From Acanthococcus lagerstroemiae (lineage: Eukaryota > Arthropoda > Insecta > Hemiptera > Eriococcidae), in assembly GCA_031841125.1 (NCBI GenBank), contig CM063113.1, positions 39,648,197 through 39,712,196 on the forward strand: a DNA stretch of 64,000 nt. The letters are read 5' to 3'. The translations under genes and the position numbers were made by a program. The notes under the pieces were generated by a model that had not been told where the DNA came from, did no database searches, and was given only the letters and a program-made list of their open reading frames with translations. Each line of letters opens with the position of its first letter. Position 1 is the stretch's first letter. This document shows positions 33,240 through 44,205 of the stretch, piece after piece.

Positions 33240-34200
33240 TCCGCTCGCGACGATCGTTTTACCTATTAGCCTATTTTTTCTGTTTTTATTTGATAATAAA
33301 ATAGTAGGCCTTCGTTCCCTTCAAACTAGAAAGGGAGGGGTAAAAAAAGGAAAATAAAAAAATGATAATCATGATGCAGAATGTTATTTTCAACTGCCTC
33401 ACGTGGAGAGGGAGTGAGAGTGGGAGAGGGCATTGGCCTGCGATTGTTACAATTGACCTGCAAAACTGATTTCCGGGCCTGTCTATTTCCACTCCGTCAC
33501 TGTCAAAACCGGTTGTGCGCGCATTCAGGTGTCGCTCCTTAGTCCCCTATATGCGCTAAAAATTCAGACTCTTCAATGTCGAAAGATCCTGTGTTTAGCA
33601 ATGATGCGGATCATCATGGGCCAGCCAGGGATCTAAATCGATGTTCTCTCATAGAAGGCTGAAAAGCGGGGAACTGGAGTTCGGGAAAATGAAATTTGAG
33701 ATAGGTGTTAATTTGTCGGTTTTGATGGTCGCTGGATTTAATTGTGAAGGTATTGCTTAGATGTGGATCCTCGAGGTAATATCAATGGGGGTTCAGGCCA
33801 AATTGTAGTATTTTATTCACGAGAAAACCATCGTGAAGAAGAGTTCGAAGTTTTAGCGCTTATGAGGGCCGAGAAAAGCAATGGTTGATTAAATTTATCT
33901 ACTGAGAAGGGAAAGGGACTGTGGCCTCTATGCTCCTTATCCGATCGATCTGAAACTTAGTAGGAATTTCATTTGATCTTAATGGAACCGATCTGGAAAT
34001 TCCCCTGACAAAATAGATCCATGATGACGTGACTTGCACTTCACTGTTTATAGGTAAATTTGTGACTTTAAAATTCAAATTAGTTCGAAGAAATTTTAAT
34101 ATTTTCCGCTGAAATTTGATATACGTTGTTTCTAGGTCAAAAGGCAACAAAACCGCCTCATACGTTCAAAAATTCAAACCCTTTTTGTAATAGTCAGATC
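33240..34200. other. Intron sequence, nothing recognised
   Basis: No exon, RNA gene or paired terminal repeat could be supported here. Confidence 0.4.
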
Positions 34201-34203
34201 ATA

Positions 34204-34406
34204 GGGGGTCTGGTTGGCCAAGTGAATAGCGCGCTGGCCTCGGAATCCGGAGGTCTCAGGTTCGAGCCCGCGTAGCAACTCGCTACATTTCGAACTAGGC
34301 CGGTTTTTCGGCAAGAAGATAAGAGGGCTAAGACAGCCCTAACAGTCTCCCCGACGCCTCTGAGATAATGCTCGAAAGGGCGGATTCCAAGGCTCGGGTT
34401 GAGAGC
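34204..34406 (+). mobile_element. tRNA-derived SINE, copy C
   Basis: On the + strand, GTCTGGTTGGCCAAGTGAAT (A box) and GGTTCGAGCCC (B box) are followed by CGGTTTTTCGGC, CTCGAAAGGGCGGATTCC and GGGTTGAGAGCAAA. Its tail continues after 34784 (AAAATTAGAAAAGAGAA), so the 372-bp element at 34412 landed inside it. Confidence 0.9.
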
Positions 34407-34411
34407 AAAAT

Positions 34412-34783
34412 CAGGGTATCTACAGGTGCTAAAAAGTCCTTTACGCCCTGAAACGTCTAGATTTTTGAAAGTAGGTCCTAAAAGTCCTGAGAAGTGCTGA
34501 AATTGAATAAAATAATTGAAAAGTCTTTCATTTTTGTTAGAAATACTAAGAAATACATTTTTTACGATTCCTATGATTGGTCATTAAAAAGTGATGCGTA
34601 CGATCTATATTCAGAAGGAGGGGGTGGAGGAGCAAAAGGAGGAAGGGATGAAGGGGATGAAACAATTGAGAACAAAAAAGATTTGCCCACTCGAGGAAAA
34701 GATGGAAAATATGCTGGCGACAGTCGTCCAAAGGGTCCTAAAAAGTACTTCATTTTTACTTTTCAATTTCTGTAGACACCCTG
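34412..34783. mobile_element. CAGGGTGTCTACAG-end MITE with 5-bp duplication
   Basis: The ends CAGGGTATCTACAG and CTGTAGACACCCTG are flanked by AAAAT on both sides (34407-34411 and 34784-34788). AAAAGTCCT words are common inside. It sits in the tail of SINE copy C. Confidence 0.9.
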
Positions 34784-34809
34784 AAAATTAGAAAAGAGAA
34801 ATTGAAAAA

Positions 34810-35365
34810 AAAAAATATATATATATAGTTTGATCATAGTGTCTTATTGTTCAAATTTGGCTGAACAGTTTTTTCAGAGAGATAGTCCAAAACTTTTTTG
34901 CAAAAAAAGCCAGTCACTTTCTAGTTTCTTTTTTTCTTAAATTTAGTCACCTCTTGTACACTTTTTTAATTTACGTCATCAGTTTTTTCATTTATTGAAC
35001 AAAAATACTGTTCTTTATCTTGAACTCCTTTTCCCCCCTACTAGTGTTTGATATTTGCTTTTTTGAAAACTAGTATATATTTACGTTCATATAGTCGTTG
35101 TTGAAATCGAATGTACTTTTAGTACACTAAACCAAGGGGATTTCAACCTGAATCATTGTAAGCCACTGATATGTTCCAAATATTTTTTGTGGACCAGTCG
35201 CTGCCAAAACTTTCCAAGTTTCTTCTGTGCGGGGCTACACAATTGGAAAGGCTTTATGAATTTTTTCTGGCACAAGATAATATTTAACCCGGATCACCGC
35301 TCGGCTAGTTTTTTATAAGCTTATTAATCGTTCGTAGTCCTCTGTGATTGATTGGAACTTTTGTT
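34810..35365. other. Intron sequence before the RGRG exon
   Basis: AT-rich sequence with a TA-repeat (34818-34828). No features were recognised. Confidence 0.4.
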
Positions 35366-35370
35366 TTCAG

Positions 35371-35473
35371 TTGAATGACGGCTGCGAAAGAACCGACGAC
35401 GCTACGAAATCATTAAAAATGTGCATGGGCAAGATCGAACCCACGGATGATTATACTTATGTTCGCGGAAGAG
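35371..35473 (+). CDS. shn: Schnurri-like gene, exon leading into the second ZAS domain
   Basis: The acceptor is TTTTCAG and the donor GTTGGT, which is weak after the GT. The 103-bp exon enters in phase 0 and leaves in phase 1. It encodes LNDGCERTDDATKSLKMCMG, then KIEPTDDYTYVRGR and the first base of Gly. Joined to the next exon it gives a Gly-Arg-Gly-Arg-Gly-Lys stretch just before the zinc finger, as in HIVEP proteins. The intron that follows is 6.2 kb. Confidence 0.88.
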
Positions 35474-35489
35474 GTTGGTGCACAATTTT

Positions 35490-38290
35490 TTCCTATTTGG
35501 TGATCACAAAAGCGAAAGCAGTCACGTCGCCACGAGTTCTAACATTCGAGGAGGTTACTCGAACCGAAAGGTTGCCTTGTATTCACGATAACGGCATATT
35601 GATCCGCTGATAAATACAGATAACACATTTTGATTTTGTTTTCGACGGGTGTTCTAAAATATTAATCCATATCTGTTCGGTACATTCTGAAGCTTATTCG
35701 ATTGTGCTGTACTTTACACTACTCTTACTACCTGCTATCCGCATTATCAGGTGAATCGTCGTTGGTATCATCGTTGAAAGTCCGCGCACCGTATGCGTCA
35801 TGTACGTCATGGGTCGTGAATTTCGAAATTCTCGAACTCGGGGCCACAAGTAATATAGCTTGTTATCGCTTAATTGAGGAATGAGGCGCGAAGGAATCAG
35901 AGTAATAGCGCAGCTTTTTGGCTACACTGGTCACTGGTAGTGTATCATATTAGTACTTTCACTGCGCCTTTTCTATTTATTTATTTGAGAGATAGCCGAA
36001 CCGATTACATTAGGTTCCCGTTCCGTTCTTTTTGGTACCCAAAACTCGACTTCCTGATACGTTCCGAACCATTTCTTTCCGGTTCAGTTGAAAGAACCAG
36101 TTGAAGAGCCCTATCCGGAACTGCCTTTACTCCAAAAAATCAGAAGTGTGGGAAATCAATTGAAACTTGTCACTCACAATGCAGTTGCAATATAATGTCT
36201 TGACATTTTTTGATGCGTAGCAAGTCTGTGCGTATCTTCATATGATTCTACATTGAAGATTTGTTTTACAGCAGTGTATTCGGAAATAAGCGCTGAAGTG
36301 AAGCAGACTTATAGAATGGATTAAGGGCCGTTTTGGAAATGGGCTCCTCAATTCTTTGACGATTGATTCCCGTTCCTTTCATTCTTTTTTGGTTCCGTTT
36401 TCCCTCCCAACCTCCTGCCAAGTATTTGTTTTTACAGGGTGTCTATTGACAAGTAAAACAACCACAATAAATAAATGGCAAGCACCTGACTGAATCAGTA
36501 ACCGAGCATGTGAATAGCATCCTCTTTTGGGCAGAGCAATCAAAAATTTGAAAGTTTCATAAATACAGTGATATAATTAGGAGAATATTAATCTCTGTTA
36601 TTGCACATTTCTTACTACTGATCTGGTCTAATCTGGTTGTGGCATCAGTCTTTCAAACGAAATACTTATTTCGAATTTTATTAAAAGAACGTTACTGTTA
36701 TGTACTAACTTAAAATCACTTTTACTTTGGTCTATTTTTAACTTGTGTATTAATATATGAGATAAAGTATGAAATCAAAGGCAATTTGTGTGTCAAAATC
36801 AATTTTTTCCGGATGTGGTTAGTTTTCAAAATGTTTGGTACCTCAGTATTTAGAAGAATGCTATCTCAGATTTTTTTCTGTCCGGAAATTCTTTATTTCA
36901 CTTGAATTTTCTTGTATCTACTTTTTGTTTTTGAATTATATTAGTTTTGTGCATCAATCCAAAATATATTCTGATAACATATTGAAAATCAGTCTTACGG
37001 AAGTTCCATGCTCATAATTTGGTAACTTTTGAACATGGAATATAGAATACTGAAGAGGGAAAAAACAAAAGACAAGCTCCATCATTTATTAATAATGTCG
37101 TATTGTTGAAAAAGAACAATACATCGCTGAAAAAACTAATGCTGAATACTTATACATATTGCCGCTCAAGGGGCGCCAGAGGGGTCAATTTTTGCTCTCA
37201 CGAGTGAAAGAACTCACACGGACAGTCTTTCGGCGTAGGACAATCAAATAGCAGTCTGTTTTTCTGTTTTCAGTTTCAATAGAAACCCTATTTTTTTTTC
37301 AATTTTTCACGTTGAATTGATTGATTTTAGCCAATTTCTTGCATTTCAATGTAACATGGTAGCAGGGGCATTCAATATTCGGGCTTCCCAAGATTCATCA
37401 GCAAAGTAACTGGCATCTAGTGGACGTTTTTGGCAATCTTATCAGTGTTAGGATTACTGAGATGCTAGGCGTTCATTATAATGTAAAATCGGCTTTGAAC
37501 CACATTTTTGCAAACAAACTATTCCTAAGTTTTCCTTTAACGTTTATAGGCTACCGACTTTTGTTTGAATTTGCTTTGAAAATAAATCTCGGATGCATTG
37601 GTGACGAAATAAAAACGCGCGTTTGTTCATTAGGAAGTACAGCGTTGTTTAGTTGCTATCCGTCATTGATAAATATAATTTCTTTGAATCCGGAAAGGGG
37701 GGAAGGCTCGATGAGGCGCGCCATCAGTCTGGGAAGTCCGAATTGTTGATTGAATCAGTATTCCTTTCCTAATAAATAAAAAATGAATAAATAAAACCGA
37801 AGAAAATAAAATGAAAGTACAAATATTGATTATGTAATGCAACAAAATTATTGTATGATCAAATTTCCATAGGTAATACTCAATATATCGTGTCCTGAGA
37901 AAAGGACCTGTTCTTCACTGTATATTAGGTCCCATTCAATGTTTCAGCCATTCTGCTTGGAATCCCGCCGACATCTGATTAGCTTTAGAAATAATAGAAA
38001 TTAGAAAACCAACCGAAGATAACGTGATGTTAGACCTTTTTGTTTCTTTTTCTATAACAAAAATATAAAAGAATGGTTCCCGTTTGATTTTCTTACTTTT
38101 TCCGTTCCCGTTACTTTCGCGAATTCAATCGACACAGTCACATCAAAAAGGGCGTACATACGAAGAAAGTTAGGTACTTTCTTGAAAATAAAGGTTGAAG
38201 TTTGTAGACGCTGGGTGACAGTTCACAGTGGGCAGTTCTCCTCTTCTTTTTGTTTATTGTATGTTGAGAACCAGGTTTGCAGATGGCGAG
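35490..38290. other. Intron sequence, mostly unassigned
   Basis: A single CAGGGTGTCTATTGACAAG end at 36437 belongs to the 5-bp-duplication MITE family, but its partner end was not found. No exon was recognised. Confidence 0.4.
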
Positions 38291-38299
38291 AATAATAAT

Positions 38300-38750
38300 A
38301 CTATGATTGAGAAACGCACTCTTTTTTTGTGTGCCACTGTTGGAAAAATAAAAAATATAATATATGCCCTTTTTGAAATGACAGAAATTTTCGATATCTT
38401 GTATTTGGAAGTGTGTTTATGTATGAGTAAGTTCAATTACATTATGTTCAACTAATTGTATTCTCAAAAATAAGGCGTCACTAAACTGAATTGCAACTCC
38501 GATCAATGAACAATGCCGTAAACCACACATCTGAAATGACGCGCTACCGAACTGAACTGTGACTCTGAATTGAGAAGAAAAGAAGAAAAATGGAGATTGC
38601 AATAGGCTCGGCTACTTTGAAATTACTCATACATGAACACACTTCCAAATACGGCAAGATATCAGTAATTTGTCATTTTAAAAAGGTCATATTATGTATT
38701 CTTATTTTTCTAACAGTGGCCCAAAAAAAGAAGAGTGAGTTTCTCAGTTA
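38300..38750. mobile_element. Inverted-repeat element with 120-bp arms
   Basis: The arms 38309-38430 and 38623-38745 are diverged complements. Examples are GAGAAACGCACTCT with AAGAGTGAGTTTCTC, GTGCCACTGTTGGAAAAATA with its complement near 38711, and GAAGTGTGTTTATGTATGAG with its complement near 38625. The loop contains TGCAATAGGCTCGGCTAC, which recurs at 40390. Confidence 0.75.
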
Positions 38751-39366
38751 TAGTTACATTTAGTATGAATATACAGTCGCAGAAACCGAAAATCTCTTGA
38801 CAAGCTCTCTTTAAAAATTTTGTTGGCTTGCCAATTGTGGAACGCGATTCTGAGCTGTGTAATCAGGCATGAGGCTCAGCAAGGTCTCTTTTGTGAGATA
38901 CTGACGCACAGAATCTGATTTTAATGAAAGTTCAAAAAGGGTATGTACTATAGGTATATGCTCCTTTTGAAGTGACTGCGTCAATTTTTAAATTACGTTC
39001 TCGTTCGATTCACCAAGAATAACGGTTCTGGTTTTCCGGTCTGTTCGTTCCTTGGCATCTTTAATTTTATTTATTCATCCTTCTTTCGGTCATTTCTTTT
39101 CATTTTCCCTCGCCTGCTATATGATTTCTCCGAATACTGCCACCTGCTATGTAATATAATAATAATTCTAATAACGACTAAGATACTATAATAACAATGC
39201 ATATTACTATTTTGGAATTCTGCTTTGCTCTTTCATGCTTCTTACGTTCGTTGTAAGAAGTTCTGCCTCAGACTTTTGAATTATTCATCTTCCGGAAAAA
39301 AACTCGAATGATATTATTTTGAATGGAGGTGTGCAATATTAAGGGACGCGAAGGTGTTTTATAAAC

Positions 39367-39589
39367 ATGATGTGTTGCGTAAAAAGATCCCTTGTGGTGA
39401 TATAGGATTTTTTTCAAGTCCGATACTACTTCTTGTCAAGGCTTACGGAATTGAGTGGCTCCCACACATTATCAGATTTTGGTGCTTTTATGAGTCAGCA
39501 CCCTTCATTCTGTGGATCTCGTCAATCAGTGGTGGCGACTCAATGTTCTGAAATCACCACAAGGGACCTTTTTGCGCAACGCATCACAT
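39367..39589. mobile_element. Foldback element with 36-bp arms
   Basis: ATGATGTGTTGCGTAAAAAG with ATCCCTTGTGGTGAT at 39367-39401 faces ATCACCACAAGGGACC with TTTTTGCGCAACGCATCACAT at 39553-39589. Confidence 0.65.
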
Positions 39590-39886
39590 ATACGTGTATA
39601 ACTTATTCGCCGTCGGCTACTAAACCCCGCATGTTCATATTTCGGTATTACCTTCTTAAGGCAACATCTTGATATACCGAGCATAGTTTTAGTAGACTAC
39701 TATATAAGAGCTTAAAGTGAACTTGTAATAACGAGTGCAAAAATTTGCGAAACGAGCTGAAGGCGAGTAGAGCAATCGCAGGAGTTTGTCAATGAGAACA
39801 TACCCTCTTGTATTGTAAGTTATTTTATTCTATACATGATGTTAAAAAACAGCATTTTGACTGTAAGCTACGTGAGGGTAAAATTA

Positions 39887-40050
39887 GGGTACTATAGTTT
39901 CACACAAGTATACTGGACCGCCATTTTGATACGCAAGTTAGTCCGAGTATTCTTGAACACACTGGAACCTGGAACGGGTGATTAAGAATGTTCAGGCTTG
40001 TTGAGAATCAAAATGGCGGTCCAGTATACCCGTGTGCAACTATAGTACCT
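39887..40050. mobile_element. Foldback MITE flanked by TA, CCATTTTG family
   Basis: A 164-bp palindrome, starting GGGTACTATAGTTTCACAC and ending GTGTGCAACTATAGTACCT, with TA on both sides (39885-39886 and 40051-40052). Both arms hold GGACCGCCATTTTGAT or its complement. It is closely related to the element at 72-240. Confidence 0.85.
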
Positions 40051-40083
40051 TAGGAAAATTGCATTTTACTCGCACCTATACTA

Positions 40084-40630
40084 GGGCACTACAAACATGA
40101 GTAGGTATAATCATCCGCCATTTTGATTCACACCGTGCCCGTGGATATCGAATCCGACTATGTAGAGCGTACTGCGTAGCAGGGATGGCAAACGAAACCG
40201 TTTTTTTTTCATTTCGTTATTTCGTTTCAATATTTTTGACAAAAATCAATCGTTATTTCGTAATTTCGTTTCGTTTGTTTGCCATCCCTGCTATTTACTG
40301 AACTCACCCTGACTCAACTCACCCAGGAAAAGAAATGAAATTTCGATTACAGTAGGCTCGGCTGCTAGTACCCGATCCTAGAAAGTGGTTGCAATAGGCT
40401 CGGCTACTAGTAGCCGATCCTAAAAATCACAAATCAGAAAACTAGGGATGGCAAACGAAACTTTTTTTTTTTCGTTTTGTTATTTCGTTTCAATATTTTA
40501 GACAAAAATCAATCGTTATTTCGTTATTTCGTTTCGTTTCTTTTGCCATCCCTGCTGCGTAGTCAATTTGGCATCGATGAGCCCAGTGTGAATCAAAATG
40601 GCGGATGATTATGCCCATGTATACAGTGCT
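40084..40630. mobile_element. Foldback MITE of the CCATTTTG family, host of a nested element
   Basis: The outer ends are GGGCACTACAAACATG and ATGTATACAGTGCTC, with TA on both sides (40082-40083 and 40631-40632). The arms share ATCCGCCATTTTGATTCACA. Removing the 375-bp insertion at 40180-40554 and one 8-bp duplication leaves 164 bp, the same length as the 39887 copy. Confidence 0.85.
40180..40554. mobile_element. Composite hAT-like element: two 111-bp hairpin units
   Basis: An exact 8-bp duplication CTGCGTAG (40172-40179 and 40555-40562) flanks the whole insertion. It consists of two units of exactly 111 bp (40180-40290 and 40444-40554). Each begins CAGGGATGGCAAACGAAAC or a near variant and ends GCCATCCCTG, and each has TTTCGTTATTTCGTTTC arrays. 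A 153-bp spacer with duplicated AGGCTCGGCT(G/A)CTAGTA and CCGATCCTA blocks separates them. Confidence 0.85.
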
Positions 40631-40639
40631 CTACCTATA

Positions 40640-41714
40640 CTGGGCGTGAAAGTAAAACAAGGTATAATGAAGAAACGGGGTGGCCACAGTAAACCAATGA
40701 AAACAATTGCAAAGTTCAAACAAGCGGGAGAAGTGTGAGAACATGATTCGTTCACGTTCCTTCCATTCCATGAATTCATGTATCCTGATAGTGTAACTCT
40801 GAATTCTGAATTCGAACGATTTTGATTTTGAAAGTGAAGAGGATAAGTTTCTGTTTTAACTTCATATAGAATAAAATATCTTAGGTATCGTGAACTTTAT
40901 CAACTCAGCAAATTGATCCACTTGCCTAGTAACGGTTCATATCGCAAACTTTTGCTTCGTTGGGTAAACGTTCACTTTACCCACATGTAATAGTATTATA
41001 CTATTTCTAAATAGCTCGCGTTAAAGATAAAAATGAAGTGGCTGAAATGATTTCATATATTAATTTTCGGACGTAAAGGGTAACAAGTCGTTTGAAATAA
41101 CGTTAGCCGTTGTAATAACATTACTCTCATAATATCGTTATTATTCATTTCATCGCACTCACTATTTTCTCCATCAGAGAACTCCCATCAGCAAATTCGG
41201 AGTATTCACAATATTTACGCAACAAGTATAAAAATGATGGACGGCTAGTCGTGTAAGAAGGTTAGGAGGTAGATGTACAACCATCCTGTTCCTGTTGCTT
41301 ATTTCATCTCATCAGCTCTTATGTTAGGAAGAACGCTACCCATCTTCACTACATAAGTACCTATACTATAACACACACGCTAGTTCCTTAACACGAGGTA
41401 TTTAGAGAAAGATATTTTCTCAGTGGGTGGCACTGATAATTTCAGTCAGTGGCGTAAACCAAAATGGTGGGGGGGGTGTACTCGGATCATTATTTGTAGA
41501 TTGTAGCATATGGCCTAATCGTGGTGGTACTAGTGCCACCCATTTTGCGTCTTAATTTATAGCCATGGGTATACCTATCCGGTGGCCGAACGATGACTGC
41601 ACTTCGAGGGTATTTATTAGATTTCACCTCTTGAAAGTCCGTCCACTATTTCAAAGGTTAACACCTTTTTTTCCGATGCTTGTATTAATGTTCGTCATTT
41701 GTCGATTGTGACAG
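40640..41714. other. Intron sequence before the second ZAS exon
   Basis: A CAGTGGCGTAAACC end is at 41453. A GTGGGTGGCACT/AGTGCCACCC inverted pair lies at 41433-41538. No exon was seen. Confidence 0.4.
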
Positions 41715-41835
41715 GTCGAGGAAAGTACGTATGTCTGGAATGCGGAATACGGTGTCGGAAACCCTCCATGTTGAAGAAGCATATTCGTACACATACGGAC
41801 GTTCGTCCCTATACGTGTAAACACTGCGTATTTAG
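41715..41835 (+). CDS. shn: Schnurri-like gene, second ZAS pair, first finger
   Basis: The acceptor is GTGACAG and the donor GTAAGC, phase 1 to 2. It encodes [20 protein letters not shown], then [18 protein letters not shown] and the start of the next finger. Finger 1 is C-x2-C-x12-H-x3-[20 protein letters not shown] is nearly invariant in the C-terminal ZAS domain of HIVEP/Schnurri proteins as I know it. Confidence 0.95.
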
Positions 41836-41839
41836 GTAA

Positions 41840-42990
41840 GCTTCCGATAAGCAAACTTCAGATGTGGTGTTGCTGAAACCTCCAGACATAGAATCGTACA
41901 AATAAGCGATGATGTGTTATCAACATCTACAGATCGACCCTGTACCGTGGTTGCTGATTTAATTCCTCCGAGGGGGGGGGGGGGTGGAATAAAGAACGAC
42001 ATTTTTACTAGCGAGGGGAATCCAGGCCAGAATCCAACCACAACGGATTCACTCCCTCCCCGCCCTACTTTCGGAACGGTGGATGAAATCTACACCGAGT
42101 GGGATTTAAAAACGAAATTTTTTAACCCAACTTCGCGGTGTCCCCCGGATATTAGAAATGATTATTTTAAATTGTCGACGGACGAGGCGTAATCCCGTAA
42201 ATTTACTTTCACGGGGGTTCTCGGTTCTAGAATAATCGGAATATTTACGATGGTAGGTAGCGAGCTATAACCCTTCTTTATGGAATTGCTTGCTAATTCC
42301 GAGTGTGCGTTGTCCGTTATTTCTGGGATTCCATTTTAGACATCTCTTTCTCTCTCTCTCTTTCCGCCCAGCATAATATGATAGTTAATCTTCTGTTCTC
42401 TTTATCGCCGTTTTCTAAGGTTTCGGGCTTAGTCGCGTCACAAGGTTGTGACTTGATTCGATCAGTTATGTAGTGTACATTATAATGGACGTACCGGGTG
42501 ACCGTTGGTCACGAATTCACGAATATTTCTAATAAAAAAAGTCTCAAGAGGCACAAAAAAATTACAAATTTGTGCGAATTTTTGTTATGCGTGGTCTTTC
42601 ATTTTTCACGAAAGCATAAAAACTGCTGATTTTCATTTCTATATTCTATAAAAACTTGCGTAAGAGTTTACCAATTACACTCGGGGATACATGGGAGACT
42701 GTCGAATACCTGTCAGAGTTGGAAAATTTAGTAAAATCGTCTATTCTAAGTTGGGGTAAGTCGAATCGATTGTTGGTAAAACTTCAGACATGTGGACTTC
42801 TTCCTGTCAATTTGAAAAATAGGTACTTCAGTTATAGCCAAAATTTACATTTTGGGTTAGTAAAATTAAGTTCTTCCTTCTCTTTCAAGAAAAAAAGGCA
42901 CTTCGGTACATCTTTACGTCCTTAACTACGTTATGAAGAACGGAAAGTATTATTGATATTATCGTATTTGATCGACTTTGTTGTTTTATG
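41840..42990. other. Intron within the second ZAS domain
   Basis: A 1.16-kb intron holding a poly-G run (41972-41984) and a CT microsatellite (about 42344-42363). Short open frames have no recognisable product. Confidence 0.45.
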
Positions 42991-42995
42991 TGTAG

Positions 42996-43131
42996 TTTCA
43001 AGACGAAAGGTAACCTGACCAAGCACATGAAGTCGAAGGCTCATTATAAGAAATGCATCGAGTTGGGAATAGTACCCGTGCCAACCGTTGTCGATGACTC
43101 GTACGTTGATGAAGAGGTACTTTCCAAACAG
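42996..43131 (+). CDS. shn: Schnurri-like gene, second ZAS pair, second finger
   Basis: The acceptor is TGTGTAG. It encodes [20 protein letters not shown] and then [20 protein letters not shown], completing finger 2 (C-x2-C-x12-H-x5-H). Two in-frame donors exist: GAG|GTACTT after 43116 and CAG|GTATCA after 43131. Both leave phase 0, so five residues (VLSKQ) may be optional. I chose the downstream one because its exon border CAG is the better consensus. The intron that follows is 5.6 kb. Confidence 0.93.
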
Positions 43132-43211
43132 GTATCATAATCATAAACTACGTATTTCGCAGGAATTACTTGGCTTTTTTTCTCTTCTCAATATTAGGTC
43201 TGTTTGAAGTA

Positions 43212-43290
43212 CAGCCTTCCCGATGTCTCTGAGGTAATGCTCGAAAGGGCGAATTCCAGGGCTTGGGTTGGGAATAAATTAGAAAAGAGA
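43212..43290 (+). mobile_element. tRNA-derived SINE, truncated copy D
   Basis: Only the 3' body is present: GATGTCTCTGAGGTAATGCT and CGAAAGGGCGAATTCC, ending TAAATTAGAAAAGAGA. The tRNA-like head is missing. Confidence 0.7.
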
Positions 43291-43689
43291 TGTCGAGATA
43301 CATTATTTTAGGGGTGATTTTTGTGGTGCGCTCTATATCGCTGCCAGCTCGCCATTCTCGCCTAAAACGTTCCTGCTACACCGTAACGGCGATATTGACG
43401 TTTTCTGATTTGACCAAGTGCTGTCGAATAGGCACTTGAAGACACTGTCCGACTTGGATGAAATGCTGTCTGAGCCGAACCATTGGACATCGTCCCCTTT
43501 CTCTTCCTCCATCTTTCCGAAGAACTTCCTTTATGGTTTTTCGTCCATTTTCTGTTTTCTCTTTTCTCCCTCGTGGTTCTTTTATTCTTTCTTCCATCGC
43601 ATTTTTTCAAACGTGTCCCCGACCAGCTGAGTTTCCTGGGGCTTAAATTTCATTTGCCTCATCGTGTTGATCCTGCTGCAGTATTTAAG

Positions 43690-43960
43690 ATACGATTTGA
43701 AACTTTCACAGATTAATTTTAGATGTTTTCAAACTTGTTCAAGGTTCATTCGACCAGCTAAAATTTTTCAAAACGCATTCAAAACTTGTTAAGGCACTTG
43801 AAGACTGTCCCAGACTTCATTAAGACTCGATAAGACTTTGAGACTTGTGTAAGACTTCTTTGACTGATTAAAGACTCATTTTAATACTTTACTCTTCTAT
43901 TCTTAGTATTCTTGAAGACTATTGATGTGAGTAAGACTTGTTGGAATTCACATTTTTGAA
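43690..43960. repeat. Degenerate GACTT/GACTC tract
   Basis: AAGACTCGATAAGACTTTG, GACTTGTGTAAGACTTC and AAGACTCATT words recur at 10-20 bp. The tract is of the same type as 27760-28140. Confidence 0.5.
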
Positions 43961-44205
43961 GATTATTGCTGGGCTCGAGTGAAATACCTACATTTAAGCT
44001 CAGTTATTTAATCCCTGTCTTCTATACACTCCAAAAAATATTTTTCTCGTTATTTTTTTTACTGCTCTTGTGGTCTTCCTTTTAACTTGACACGAGCGAC
44101 CTGGTGCAAAAAGTGATGGTCAAATCGATAATTTTGAAGTGACAAAAGTTACGTTAACCAATACCACGACGTATTGTTGCATGGTGTGTCACTGCAGAAC
44201 ATCGA

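Noticed and set aside
34204..34280. A functional tRNA gene
   Set aside because: The A and B boxes are present, but the cloverleaf is imperfect and a shared 120-bp body follows in several copies, so it is a SINE head.
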